In this document: positions 26,309 to 34,078 of the stretch, piece by piece
How the letters are laid out: each line of letters starts with the position of its first letter
Position numbering within the stretch: position 1 is the stretch's first letter
Source: Candidatus Symbiothrix dinenymphae
GTDB taxonomy: Bacteria > Bacteroidota > Bacteroidia > Bacteroidales > Azobacteroidaceae
DNA length: 64,000 bases
Assembly: GCA_001417715.1 (NCBI GenBank)
Contig: BBRT01000280.1
Span: forward strand, 20,754 to 84,753
Reading direction: 5' to 3'
Translations under genes and position numbers: made by a program
Notes under the pieces: generated by a model
Databases searched by the model: none
What the model was told of the DNA's origin: nothing
What the model saw: only the letters and a program-made list of their open reading frames with translations

Positions 26309-27070
26309 ATGGGTTTACTCGGGCGTGCGTTTTTTTTCTTTTCTGTGCTTACCGGCTATCCGGCATCCTTGCTGGCTCAGGATAGCGTTTCGGTGCCTGT
26401 TGTTGATGCAACCACCAAGTTTTCCGGCAAACAGTTGGTTGTTCCGCTCTCTTTAATCACGGTTGGGGCGGTTGTGGCGGCGAGCGAGCCGGGCAAATCT
26501 TTCAACCGGTATGTAAAAGGGGAAGTTGCCGAAATTCGGACACGGCATATTGTAGCCGATGATTATCTGCAATATATGCCTGCCGCGTTTTTTCTTGGGT
26601 TCGATTTGATTCCCGGCACATCGAACTCGAAGCATGATTTTTACGACCGTGCGTTTATCATGGCTACTGCCTATTTGACGGAGGTTGTGCTGACACAAAC
26701 TGTCAAACATGTCGTTCATTCGCCCCGTCCGGATAATCCTTTGGAGACCAATTCGTTTCCATCCGGTCACACGGCAACGGCATTTGTGGGGGCTGAACTT
26801 GTGCGGCGGGAGTATTGGGACGATTCGCCCGTTTATGGCATCACGGCTTATGTCGTGGCAACGGGTGTGGGTGTGTTGCGGGTCTATAACGAGCGGCATT
26901 GGGCTACGGACGTCATTGCCGGTGCCGGTTTTGGCATTCTGAGTGCGCAAATAGGGTATTGGCTGTTGCCGATTAACAGGCGACTTTTCCGCTCCAAAGA
27001 CAGACAATTGGCATTTATACCTTATTATACAGGGCAGCAAGGAGGCTTGAGCTTGTCTTATCAATTTTAG
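26309..27070 (+). CDS. PAP2-family phosphatase, secreted/membrane
   Basis: A 253-residue PAP2/haloperoxidase-fold phosphatase. After a signal-like segment (GRAFFFFSVLTGYPASLLAQ) come three PAP2 motifs: KHVVHSPRPDNP, FPSGHTATAF, and RVYNERHWATDV. These give the Lys/Arg/His phosphate site, the catalytic His pair and the Asp. Enzymes of this type dephosphorylate lipid or polyprenyl phosphates at the periplasmic face. ATG 26309 fits the promoter and signal peptide better than an in-frame start at 26228, which lies before the promoter. A second PAP2 gene follows 62 bases later. Confidence 0.9.
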   Translation: MGLLGRAFFFFSVLTGYPASLLAQDSVSVPVVDATTKFSGKQLVVPLSLITVGAVVAASEPGKSFNRYVKGEVAEIRTRHIVADDYLQYMPAAFFLGFDLIPGTSNSKHDFYDRAFIMATAYLTEVVLTQTVKHVVHSPRPDNPLETNSFPSGHTATAFVGAELVRREYWDDSPVYGITAYVVATGVGVLRVYNERHWATDVIAGAGFGILSAQIGYWLLPINRRLFRSKDRQLAFIPYYTGQQGGLSLSYQF

Positions 27071-27105
27071 AACCCAAAGAAGAACAGTAATTAAAAAAAA
27101 ATGCC

Positions 27106-27113
27106 TAAATTTG
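27106..27113 (+). promoter_or_regulatory. Promoter of the second PAP2 gene
   Basis: The -7 box TAAATTTG ends 19 bases before the ATG at 27133. It supports the start at 27133 and so puts the C12 tract inside the coding region. Confidence 0.55.
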
Positions 27114-27132
27114 TACCCAATTTCAAAGAAAA

Positions 27133-28167
27133 ATGAATGAGCAAAGTTATCAACAGGTTATCCCCCCCCCCCCTCCACCACCTAACTCACTGATTATCAA
27201 TAAGTTAAAGTGGCATTTTTCAGGCATATTCAAGGTTAGAGCCTTGTTGTGGCTGTTTTTGTGTGCAAATACTTTGCAGGCACAAGGCAATGACACGGTG
27301 CTCTACACTGCCCCGAATTGGCACGAGAGCATCACCAACATCCCCGGCGATTTTGCAACGGCAGGAAAAACACTGTTCAGCACGAAAAGCATTGTGCCAT
27401 TGGGCATTATAGCCGGTTCAACCGCTGTTTTGTATCTCCTCGACAAGCCTTTGGTGGATGGCGTGCAGCAATTCAGCCGCTATATTGGATTAGACCGCAC
27501 GAATAAATTTGAGCCGGTGATTCAAATCGGCGATGTGAAAGTGATGGAACGCCCCGGAAATTTGAACACCGGATTTTACTTTATCGGCGAAGGGTGGACA
27601 AGCATCCTGATTTTCGGCGGCATAGGCATCCATGGCGCGGTTACGGATAATACCAGGGAGGTGCGAATGCTGAGCCAGGCATTAGAGGGATGGATTGAAA
27701 TAGGCGTTGTGTGTCAGCTACTTAAACGTTCATTTGGGCGCGAAACACCGCAACAGGCAACCACAGACCGAGGTACATTTCGACCGTTCCCGGCACTTTC
27801 CGACTACCAAAAGCAAGTCTCCAAATACGATGCGCTACCATCGGGGCACATGGCTACGATGGCGTTTACGATTACTTTGCTTGCCGAACATTATCCTGAC
27901 AACCGCTTAATTCGCCCCGTAGGTTATTCACTGATAGGCATTTGCGCACTTTCGATGTTGAACAACGGTGTGCATTGGGCGAGCGATTATCCGCTGGGCT
28001 TCGGCATCGGTTATTTGTTTGCCAAAATAGTTGCCCAACGCGGGCGTGTGCTGCAAAGTGGTGCCACGTCCAATAGCCTGCTGAATCGCATGGATGTGTC
28101 GCCCACAATACTGTTTGACGGCTATAGCGGCGGCAGCGCAGGGCTAAAACTGTCGCTGACATTGTAA
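27133..28167 (+). CDS. PAP2-like membrane phosphatase with a 5' poly-C tract
   Basis: A 344-residue PAP2-family protein. An unusual N-terminal Pro run (IPPPPPPP) is encoded by 12 C at 27162-27173. A signal or membrane segment follows (RALLWLFLCANTLQAQ). PAP2 motifs are LPSGHMATM and NNGVHWASDYPLG. The first motif is degenerate (LKRSFGRETP, without the RP ending), and the Arg usual in motif 3 is Asn, so activity may differ from that of the neighbour. A slip in the C tract would shift the frame before the signal peptide and switch off the protein. It ends three bases before the convergent pyk. Confidence 0.85.
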   Translation: MNEQSYQQVIPPPPPPPNSLIINKLKWHFSGIFKVRALLWLFLCANTLQAQGNDTVLYTAPNWHESITNIPGDFATAGKTLFSTKSIVPLGIIAGSTAVLYLLDKPLVDGVQQFSRYIGLDRTNKFEPVIQIGDVKVMERPGNLNTGFYFIGEGWTSILIFGGIGIHGAVTDNTREVRMLSQALEGWIEIGVVCQLLKRSFGRETPQQATTDRGTFRPFPALSDYQKQVSKYDALPSGHMATMAFTITLLAEHYPDNRLIRPVGYSLIGICALSMLNNGVHWASDYPLGFGIGYLFAKIVAQRGRVLQSGATSNSLLNRMDVSPTILFDGYSGGSAGLKLSLTL

Positions 28168-28170
28168 AAC

Positions 28171-29625
28171 TTACCGGTTTTTCTCAAACACCGGCGTTTG
28201 AAATTTGGAACTTGCCAGGATGCGCTCCACCTTGTTGATTTCGAGGAACGATGTGCCGCTGCCTGCGCCCAAACTGCCGCTGAGGTATGCCACCAAGTCA
28301 GTACGTTCAATCATCTTTTTGTCAAGCAGCTTGTTTAGCGCGTCCAACAAATATTGCATGGGGTCGCTGTTTTCTTTTTGATATTTTGCCCACACGCCGT
28401 AGGAGAGGGACAATGCGCGGGTGGTTTCTTCTTTGTAGCAGATTGCCAAAACGGGGGCTTTGCCGCGAAAAGCGGCGAGGTTGCGCACCGTGCGACCGCT
28501 GTAAGAATCTGTTACAATGGCTTTTACGCCCAATTTGGTGCTGGATGTTACCGCCTGTTTTGCCAAAAACGAAGTTACGTCCAAATCGTCGTCGGGAAAT
28601 GGCACGCGGATGTCGTTTTCCAGCAGTTTTGTCTTTTCGGCTTCGCGCGCAATGTTCGCCATCATGCGCACCGACTCCACAGGGAATTTGCCGTAAGCCG
28701 TTTCGCCGCTCAGCATGATGGCATCGGTGCGGTAGTAAATGGCATTGGCAACATCTGTCACCTCCGCGCGGGTGGGTCGCGGGTTGTTAATCATCGAATG
28801 AAGCATCTGTGTTGCCACAATCACCGGTTTTTTTGCGGCAATGCACTTGCGAATCAGCACGCGCTGCAAGCCGGGGATTTTTTCCTGTGGCACCTCAATG
28901 CCCAAGTCGCCCCGTGCAATCATAATGCCGTAAGCCACTTTCAGAATCTCGTCGATATTGTCCACGCCCTCCTGATTTTCGATTTTCGCGATGATTTTGA
29001 TGGGGCTATTATGCTCATCCAAAATCTTTTGAATGTCCAGCACATCCTGCCGGGTGCGTACAAACGAATGGGCGATGAAGTCGATTTTATTTTCGATGGC
29101 GTAGAGGATATTCGCGCGGTCTTTTTCCGTCAGCGAGGGCAAACTGATGCGCACACCGGGGATATTCACACTCTTGCGACTGCCGAGCACGGCATCGTTT
29201 AACGCCTCTATTGTCAGGTAGTTGGCATCTTTTTTGATGACCTTAAATTCGAGTTCGCCATCGTCAATCAGCAGCACATCGCCAATTTTCAGGTCGTCCG
29301 TGAGATTGGTGTAATTGACGGAGATAATCCGCTTCGTTGTTTTTTGGTTGGGTGCGCCCTGAATACGTAGCACATCGCCCGTTTTGAACGCAATCGGCTC
29401 GTCGCACACGGTGGTACGCACTTCGGGACCTTTGGTGTCCATCAAAATGCCGATTCGGTTGGAAACGGCACGCACAGCGGCAACAATTTTGTCAAAGCCC
29501 TCCTGAGCGAGATGCGCCGAATTCATCCGCACCACATTCATACCGGCTTCAAATAAATCGCGCATAAAGTCCACATCGCACCGTTTGTCGGACACAGTGG
29601 CTACTATTTTCGTCTGTTTTAACAT
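28171..29625 (-). CDS. pyk: Pyruvate kinase
   Basis: A 484-residue pyruvate kinase, the last step of glycolysis (phosphoenolpyruvate + ADP to pyruvate + ATP), cytosolic. The N-terminus is TKIVATVSDKRCD, with NVVRMNSAH in place of the usual R-N-F-S-H. MDTKGPEVRT follows, then the catalytic segment IKIIAKIENQEGVDNIDEI, MIARGDLGIE, and MLSGETAYGKFPVE. The C-terminal domain is complete and of normal length. Its promoter (TACCTTTG on the minus strand, 29655-29648) is back to back with that of the methyltransferase gene. Confidence 0.96.
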   Translation of the reverse strand: MLKQTKIVATVSDKRCDVDFMRDLFEAGMNVVRMNSAHLAQEGFDKIVAAVRAVSNRIGILMDTKGPEVRTTVCDEPIAFKTGDVLRIQGAPNQKTTKRIISVNYTNLTDDLKIGDVLLIDDGELEFKVIKKDANYLTIEALNDAVLGSRKSVNIPGVRISLPSLTEKDRANILYAIENKIDFIAHSFVRTRQDVLDIQKILDEHNSPIKIIAKIENQEGVDNIDEILKVAYGIMIARGDLGIEVPQEKIPGLQRVLIRKCIAAKKPVIVATQMLHSMINNPRPTRAEVTDVANAIYYRTDAIMLSGETAYGKFPVESVRMMANIAREAEKTKLLENDIRVPFPDDDLDVTSFLAKQAVTSSTKLGVKAIVTDSYSGRTVRNLAAFRGKAPVLAICYKEETTRALSLSYGVWAKYQKENSDPMQYLLDALNKLLDKKMIERTDLVAYLSGSLGAGSGTSFLEINKVERILASSKFQTPVFEKNR

Positions 29626-29647
29626 ATCATCATTCCTTTGAGGGTGG

Positions 29648-29676
29648 CAAAGGTACGCTTTTTTTTAATAACTTTG
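29648..29676. promoter_or_regulatory. Divergent promoters between pyk and the O-methyltransferase gene
   Basis: A minus-strand -7 box (TACCTTTG, 29655-29648) and a plus-strand -7 box (TAACTTTG, 29669-29676) lie 13 bases apart. The two promoters must share upstream DNA, so polymerase binding to one probably affects the other. A short repeat of the form GGAACGACATTCACGGAATGACATT follows at about 29692. Confidence 0.6.
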
Positions 29677-29708
29677 CCGCCCATTATTCACGGAACGACA
29701 TTCACGGA

Positions 29709-30344
29709 ATGACATTAGACGACTACATATTGGCTCACATCGACCCTGAGGGCGAGCTTTTGGCACAACTTAACCGCGAGGCGCATCTCCGGTTGCTTCG
29801 TCCGCGTATGATTTCGGGGCATTTGCAGGGGCGGATTCTCAAGATGCTGGTGCGCGTTCTTCGTCCGAAGCGTATTTTGGAGATTGGCACCTACACCGGC
29901 TATGCCACGCTGTGTTTGGCGGAGGGGCTTGCGGCGGACGGCGAAATTCACACCATCGAAAAAGACGATGAAATGGAGGATTTCATTCGCCAAAACTTCG
30001 AGAAATCGCCGCTTTCTCCGAAAATTCACTTGCATCTCGGCGATGCACTGGATGTAATTCCAACGCTGGGTGGCATGTTTGATATGGTGTTTATTGATGC
30101 CGACAAGCGGTTGTACTGCGAATATTACGATTTGATTTTCGACCGTGTCAATGCCGGCGGACTGATTGTGGCGGACAATACGCTGTGGGGCGGCAAAGTG
30201 CTCGAACCGCCGCCTCATTCGGGCGACAAGCAAACGCAAGGCATCATTGATTTCAACGAAAAAATCAAACAAGATACGCGCATTGAAAAAATTATCGTAC
30301 CTTTGCGTGACGGATTGACCCTGATTTACAAGGGAACATCCTAA
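29709..30344 (+). CDS. SAM-dependent O-methyltransferase (caffeoyl-CoA OMT-like)
   Basis: A 211-residue class I methyltransferase. Motif I is ILEIGTYTGYATLCLAEGL, and the acidic ribose-binding residue lies in IHTIEKDDE. FDMVFIDADKRLY and GGLIVADNTLWGG are the signature stretches of the cation-dependent O-methyltransferase family (COMT family 3). The substrate in bacteria is usually unknown. It lies alone with its own promoter at 29669-29676, 33 bases before the peptidase gene, with which it may be co-transcribed. Confidence 0.9.
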   Translation: MTLDDYILAHIDPEGELLAQLNREAHLRLLRPRMISGHLQGRILKMLVRVLRPKRILEIGTYTGYATLCLAEGLAADGEIHTIEKDDEMEDFIRQNFEKSPLSPKIHLHLGDALDVIPTLGGMFDMVFIDADKRLYCEYYDLIFDRVNAGGLIVADNTLWGGKVLEPPPHSGDKQTQGIIDFNEKIKQDTRIEKIIVPLRDGLTLIYKGTS

Positions 30345-30377
30345 AAAAGGCGACTAATTATTAAATTAGATAGTTAT

Positions 30378-32408
30378 ATGAACAAAAAATTTATTTATTT
30401 AACACTCATAAGTATTATGGTGGTTACAACAGGTTGTAAAAACAACAGAGTGAACGGTATTGAAGTGTCTAATTTGGACACGACAGCGATACCCGGCGAT
30501 GATTTTTACCGGTTCGCGTGTGGCGGCTGGATGGATTCTCACCCCTTGGAAGCACAGTATGCACGCTTCGGCACGTTCGATGCGATGGGCGAGAAAAGTA
30601 AGGAGCAAGTGCGCACCTTGATTGATGAGATTTCGCAAAAAGAGAATGCACAGGGTACTGTGGCGCAGAAAATTGGCGACCTCTACAGCCTCTCCCTGGA
30701 CAGTGTGCGGCGCAACGCAGAAGGTGTGAACCCTCTCTGTCCCTATCTGGAGCAGGTGAACAGCCTCACCGACAAGAAAGCCCTCGCCGCTACTTTGGCG
30801 TGGATGAATCACAACGGTTATGCCGCGTTTTTCTACGATGGCGTGAGTGCTGACGACAAAAACAGCGACCTCAACATCTTCCACATCGTGCAGGGCGGTA
30901 TTTCGCTCGGCGACCGCGACTATTATCTGCAACAGGATGCGCGGATGCAGGAAATTCGCACCAAGTATGTGGAAGCAATCGAAAAATTGTTCGCCCTGGC
31001 TGGCTACACGCCCGAAGATGGCAAAAAAGCATCGGCTGCCGTGCTGAAAATCGAAACGCAGTTGGCACAAGCCGCGTTCCCCCGTGAAAAACGCCGCGAC
31101 CCGGAGGCTAACTACCACAAAATCAGCACCGCCGAATTGGCAAAAATAGCCCCCGAATTGGATTGGACAACCTATTTCAAAGAACTCGGCATCCCCGAAA
31201 TCGAAAGTTTGGATTTGGGACAGATTGAGCCGCTGGAAGAAGTCAATAAAATCATCCAAAAGACTGATTTGCAGGATATTAAATACTACCTTTCGTGGAA
31301 AGTCATTTCCGGCTCGGCAGGTGCTTTGAGCGATGACTTTGCAGATGCGAGTTTCGACTTTTTCGGCAAAGTGCTGCAAGGCAAAGAAGCACAACCGGAG
31401 CGTTGGAAACGCGCTGTGAATGCCATCAACGGCAATTTGGGCGAAGCAGTAGGGCAACTGTATGTTGAAAAACACTTCCCGCCCTTCGCGAAAGAGAAAA
31501 TGCTCGGATTGGTCAAAAACCTGCAAACGGCATTGGGAGAACGCATCACCAACTTGTTTTGGATGAGCGAAGACACCAAAGTCAAGGCGCAGGAAAAATT
31601 GGAGAATTTTCATGTGAAAATCGGCTACCCGGACAAGTGGCGCGACTATTCCGAACTGAGCATCGACAAGTCAAAATCCTATCTGGAGAACCTCATAGCG
31701 GCGGATAATTTCCATTTCAACTACGAAATCAACAAGTGGAACAAGCCCGTGGACAAGGACGAATGGCACATGACCCCGCAAACGGTGAACGCCTATTACA
31801 ACCCCAGCACCAACGAGATTTGCTTCCCCGCAGGGATTTTGCAACCGCCGTTTTTCAATATGGATGCGGATGATGCGGTGAACTACGGTGCCATCGGCGT
31901 GGTGATTGGTCACGAGATGAGTCACGGCTTCGACGACCAGGGTCGCAAGTTCGACAAAGATGGCAACCTGAACGACTGGTGGGCACCCGGAGATGCCGCG
32001 AATTTCAAGAATCAGGCTCAAGTGCTGGTAGATTTCTTCGACAACATCATCGTTTTGGACGACACGCACGCCAACGGGCAATTCACATTGGGCGAAAACA
32101 TAGGCGACCAAGGCGGGCTGCAAATAGCCTGGCAAGCCTATCAAAACACCCGAAAAGGCAAGCCCACCCCCGCCCCAATTGACGGATACACCGATGCGCA
32201 ACGCTTTTTCATAGCCTACGCCACCGTGTGGGCAGGCAACATCCGCAACGAAGAAATCCTCCGCCGAACAAAAACCGACCCCCACGCACTGGGACGTTGG
32301 CGCGTAAACGGAGCCTTACCCCAAATAGACGCATGGTACGAGGCATGGAATGTGACGGAGGAAAACAGCTTGTATGTCCCGAAGGAAAAGCGAGTAGCAA
32401 TCTGGTAG
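30378..32408 (+). CDS. M13-family zinc endopeptidase, lipoprotein (PepO/neprilysin-like)
   Basis: A 676-residue peptidase. It has a lipoprotein signal (VVTTGC), an M13 N-terminal domain (DDFYRFACGGWMD), then the zinc site VVIGHEMSHGFDDQGRKFD (HExxH), the third ligand in ENIGDQGG, and the substrate-binding NAYYNPSTNEICFPAGIL. The C-terminus holds the family end WRVNGALPQIDAWYEAW. Bacterial members degrade oligopeptides in the periplasm or at the cell surface. Length is typical. It shares no overlap with neighbours. Confidence 0.95.
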   Translation: MNKKFIYLTLISIMVVTTGCKNNRVNGIEVSNLDTTAIPGDDFYRFACGGWMDSHPLEAQYARFGTFDAMGEKSKEQVRTLIDEISQKENAQGTVAQKIGDLYSLSLDSVRRNAEGVNPLCPYLEQVNSLTDKKALAATLAWMNHNGYAAFFYDGVSADDKNSDLNIFHIVQGGISLGDRDYYLQQDARMQEIRTKYVEAIEKLFALAGYTPEDGKKASAAVLKIETQLAQAAFPREKRRDPEANYHKISTAELAKIAPELDWTTYFKELGIPEIESLDLGQIEPLEEVNKIIQKTDLQDIKYYLSWKVISGSAGALSDDFADASFDFFGKVLQGKEAQPERWKRAVNAINGNLGEAVGQLYVEKHFPPFAKEKMLGLVKNLQTALGERITNLFWMSEDTKVKAQEKLENFHVKIGYPDKWRDYSELSIDKSKSYLENLIAADNFHFNYEINKWNKPVDKDEWHMTPQTVNAYYNPSTNEICFPAGILQPPFFNMDADDAVNYGAIGVVIGHEMSHGFDDQGRKFDKDGNLNDWWAPGDAANFKNQAQVLVDFFDNIIVLDDTHANGQFTLGENIGDQGGLQIAWQAYQNTRKGKPTPAPIDGYTDAQRFFIAYATVWAGNIRNEEILRRTKTDPHALGRWRVNGALPQIDAWYEAWNVTEENSLYVPKEKRVAIW

Positions 32409-32410
32409 CA

Positions 32411-32546
32411 GTTACCAGTTATCAGTTACCAGTTACCACAAAAAAAATTGGAGATTCAAAAAAAAACTGTACCTTTGCAGTCACAATTGGTAACTGGTAA
32501 CTGGTAACTGGTAACTGAAAACTGGTAACTGAAAACTGGTAACTGA
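32411..32546. repeat. Inverted arrays of GGTAACTG units around the tRNA promoter
   Basis: CAGTTACC-type units (32411-32437) and GGTAACTG-type units (32489-32546, some spaced by AAAA) are mutually complementary and flank the -7 box TACCTTTG at 32470-32477. They could form a long hairpin or cruciform. No gene lies here. Confidence 0.7.
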
Positions 32547-32553
32547 AAGAAAT

Positions 32554-32624
32554 TGTCTTGTGGTGTAACGGTAGCACATCAGATTCTGGTTCTGCTTGTC
32601 TGGGTTCAAATCCTAGCAAGACAA
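32554..32624 (+). tRNA. tRNA-Gln (anticodon CTG)
   Basis: The acceptor stem TGTCTTG/CAAGACA is perfect. The D-arm has AACGGTAG, and the anticodon loop is TTCTGGT, giving CTG (reads CAG). The T-arm has GGTTCAAATCC. The discriminator is A and CCA is not encoded. The promoter -7 box is at 32470-32477. Confidence 0.95.
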
Positions 32625-32657
32625 CAAAATTCCTGAAAAACTCGTAAAATTACGCTT

Positions 32658-33209
32658 ATGCAGACTACACATACAAAGGAGAACTATATCTCTGACATTC
32701 GCACCGGCACCGGAGTGAATGTCAATCGGTGCTATCAGTGCGGCAAATGCTCTGCCGGATGCGCTGTGGCGGCGGAAATGGATTATCCGCCCAGTTTGGC
32801 GATGCGCATGCTCCAGACGAATGATGTTGGTAATTACAACAAACTGCTTGCTTCGGAGGCGATTTGGCTGTGCGCTTCTTGTCAGAACTGCCTGACGCGC
32901 TGCCCGATGGAGATTGATATTCCTAATTTGATGGACTATTTGCGCGGGCAATCCATTAAGGGAAAGAAGGTTAGCAAAAAAGCAAGCAACATTATTTCGT
33001 TCCACAAAGCGTTTCTTGATTCGGTCAAATACACCGGTCGCCTCTACGAAATCGGGCTGGTGGGTGGCTACAAGCTGCGGACACTCCATCTCGTGCAAGA
33101 TATGGATGTGGCACCTAAAATGTTTCTCAAAGGGAAACTCCCGCTGATTCCGGAGCTGGTGAAAGCCGGGAAGCAAATAAAAACAATCTTTTCAAAAACA
33201 AAAGCATGA
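32658..33209 (+). CDS. hdrC: Heterodisulfide reductase-like subunit C
   Basis: A 183-residue HdrC-type ferredoxin-like protein with two [4Fe-4S] motifs: CYQCGKCSAGC with Cys starting near residue 25, and CASCQNCLTRCP near residue 72. In Hdr complexes this subunit carries electrons between the flavin subunit HdrA and the catalytic HdrB. It overlaps hdrB by an ATGA, and hdrA follows, so a complete CBA set is present. It is cytoplasmic, with no membrane segment. The start is the first ATG after the tRNA gene. Confidence 0.92.
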   Translation: MQTTHTKENYISDIRTGTGVNVNRCYQCGKCSAGCAVAAEMDYPPSLAMRMLQTNDVGNYNKLLASEAIWLCASCQNCLTRCPMEIDIPNLMDYLRGQSIKGKKVSKKASNIISFHKAFLDSVKYTGRLYEIGLVGGYKLRTLHLVQDMDVAPKMFLKGKLPLIPELVKAGKQIKTIFSKTKA

Positions 33210-34054
33210 AAACAGGATTTTATCCGGGCTGTTCGTTGAAAGGTACTTCTGCGGAATACGCTCAATCGACATTGGCATTGGCAAAGGCGTTCGATATAAC
33301 TCTCGAAGAATTGGTCGATTGGAACTGCTGCGGGGCAACGGCGGCGCACAATCTCAATCACGAACTCGCAATAGCACTGCCCGCTCGTGTGTTGGCATTG
33401 GCTGAAAAACAGGGATTTACGGAAATTGTGGTGCCCTGCGCCGCCTGCTACAACCGCTTATCGGTGACTCAACACGAACTGAATGCGAATGCCGAGTTGA
33501 GAGGGGAAGTTTCCAAACTGCTCGAAATGCCGCTGAGCGGTAAGTTGCAGATAATGAACGTGATGCAGTTTATCGACAAATACATCGCCGACAAAATAGA
33601 AGCAAAAGTGGTGAACCCGTTTGAGCAAAAGGTGGTGTGCTATTACGGCTGCCTGCTGGTGCGCCCACACGACATCCTGCAATTCGACCGCCTGGAAGAC
33701 CCGCAATCAATGGACGAGCTGATGCGAAAAATCGGAGCAACCGCCCTCGACTGGGGCTACAAAACCGAATGCTGCGGAGCCGGATTTTCCGTGTCGCGCA
33801 CCGACATTGTAGCCAAACTGTCGGGCAAAATAGTAAAAGATGCCACAGACAGAGATGCAAAGGCAATCATAGTAGCCTGCCCCATGTGCCAATCCAATCT
33901 GGACATGCGCCGCTCACACATCAACAGCTACCTGCACCAAAAAACAGATATTCCGGTGCTGTTCATCACGCAGGCAATCGGTTTGGCAGTAGGGCTGAGC
34001 GAGCAGGAATTGGGGTTGCAAAAGTTGTTCGTGGTGCCAAAGTTTGTGAAATGA
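33206..34054 (+). CDS. hdrB: Heterodisulfide reductase-like subunit B
   Basis: A 282-residue protein with two CCG-type cysteine-rich domains (NCCGATAAH with VPCAACYNRL; ECCGAGFSVSR with CPMCQSNLDMR). In HdrB these bind the noncubane iron-sulfur clusters that reduce a disulfide. N-terminal YPGCSLKGTS is the family start. The true substrate here is unknown: CoM-S-S-CoB is unlikely in a Bacteroidetes. It overlaps hdrC by ATGA and precedes hdrA by 24 bases. Confidence 0.92.
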   Translation: MKTGFYPGCSLKGTSAEYAQSTLALAKAFDITLEELVDWNCCGATAAHNLNHELAIALPARVLALAEKQGFTEIVVPCAACYNRLSVTQHELNANAELRGEVSKLLEMPLSGKLQIMNVMQFIDKYIADKIEAKVVNPFEQKVVCYYGCLLVRPHDILQFDRLEDPQSMDELMRKIGATALDWGYKTECCGAGFSVSRTDIVAKLSGKIVKDATDRDAKAIIVACPMCQSNLDMRRSHINSYLHQKTDIPVLFITQAIGLAVGLSEQELGLQKLFVVPKFVK

Positions 34055-34078
34055 GATGGGGAATATAATTAAAGCATT

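Noticed and set aside
28354..29202. 282-codon plus-strand open frame opposite pyk
   Set aside because: pyk motifs are unambiguous on the minus strand; the frame is only an antisense shadow.
30399..31613. 404-codon minus-strand open frame opposite the M13 peptidase
   Set aside because: It is a shadow of a clear peptidase gene with HExxH and lipobox on the other strand.
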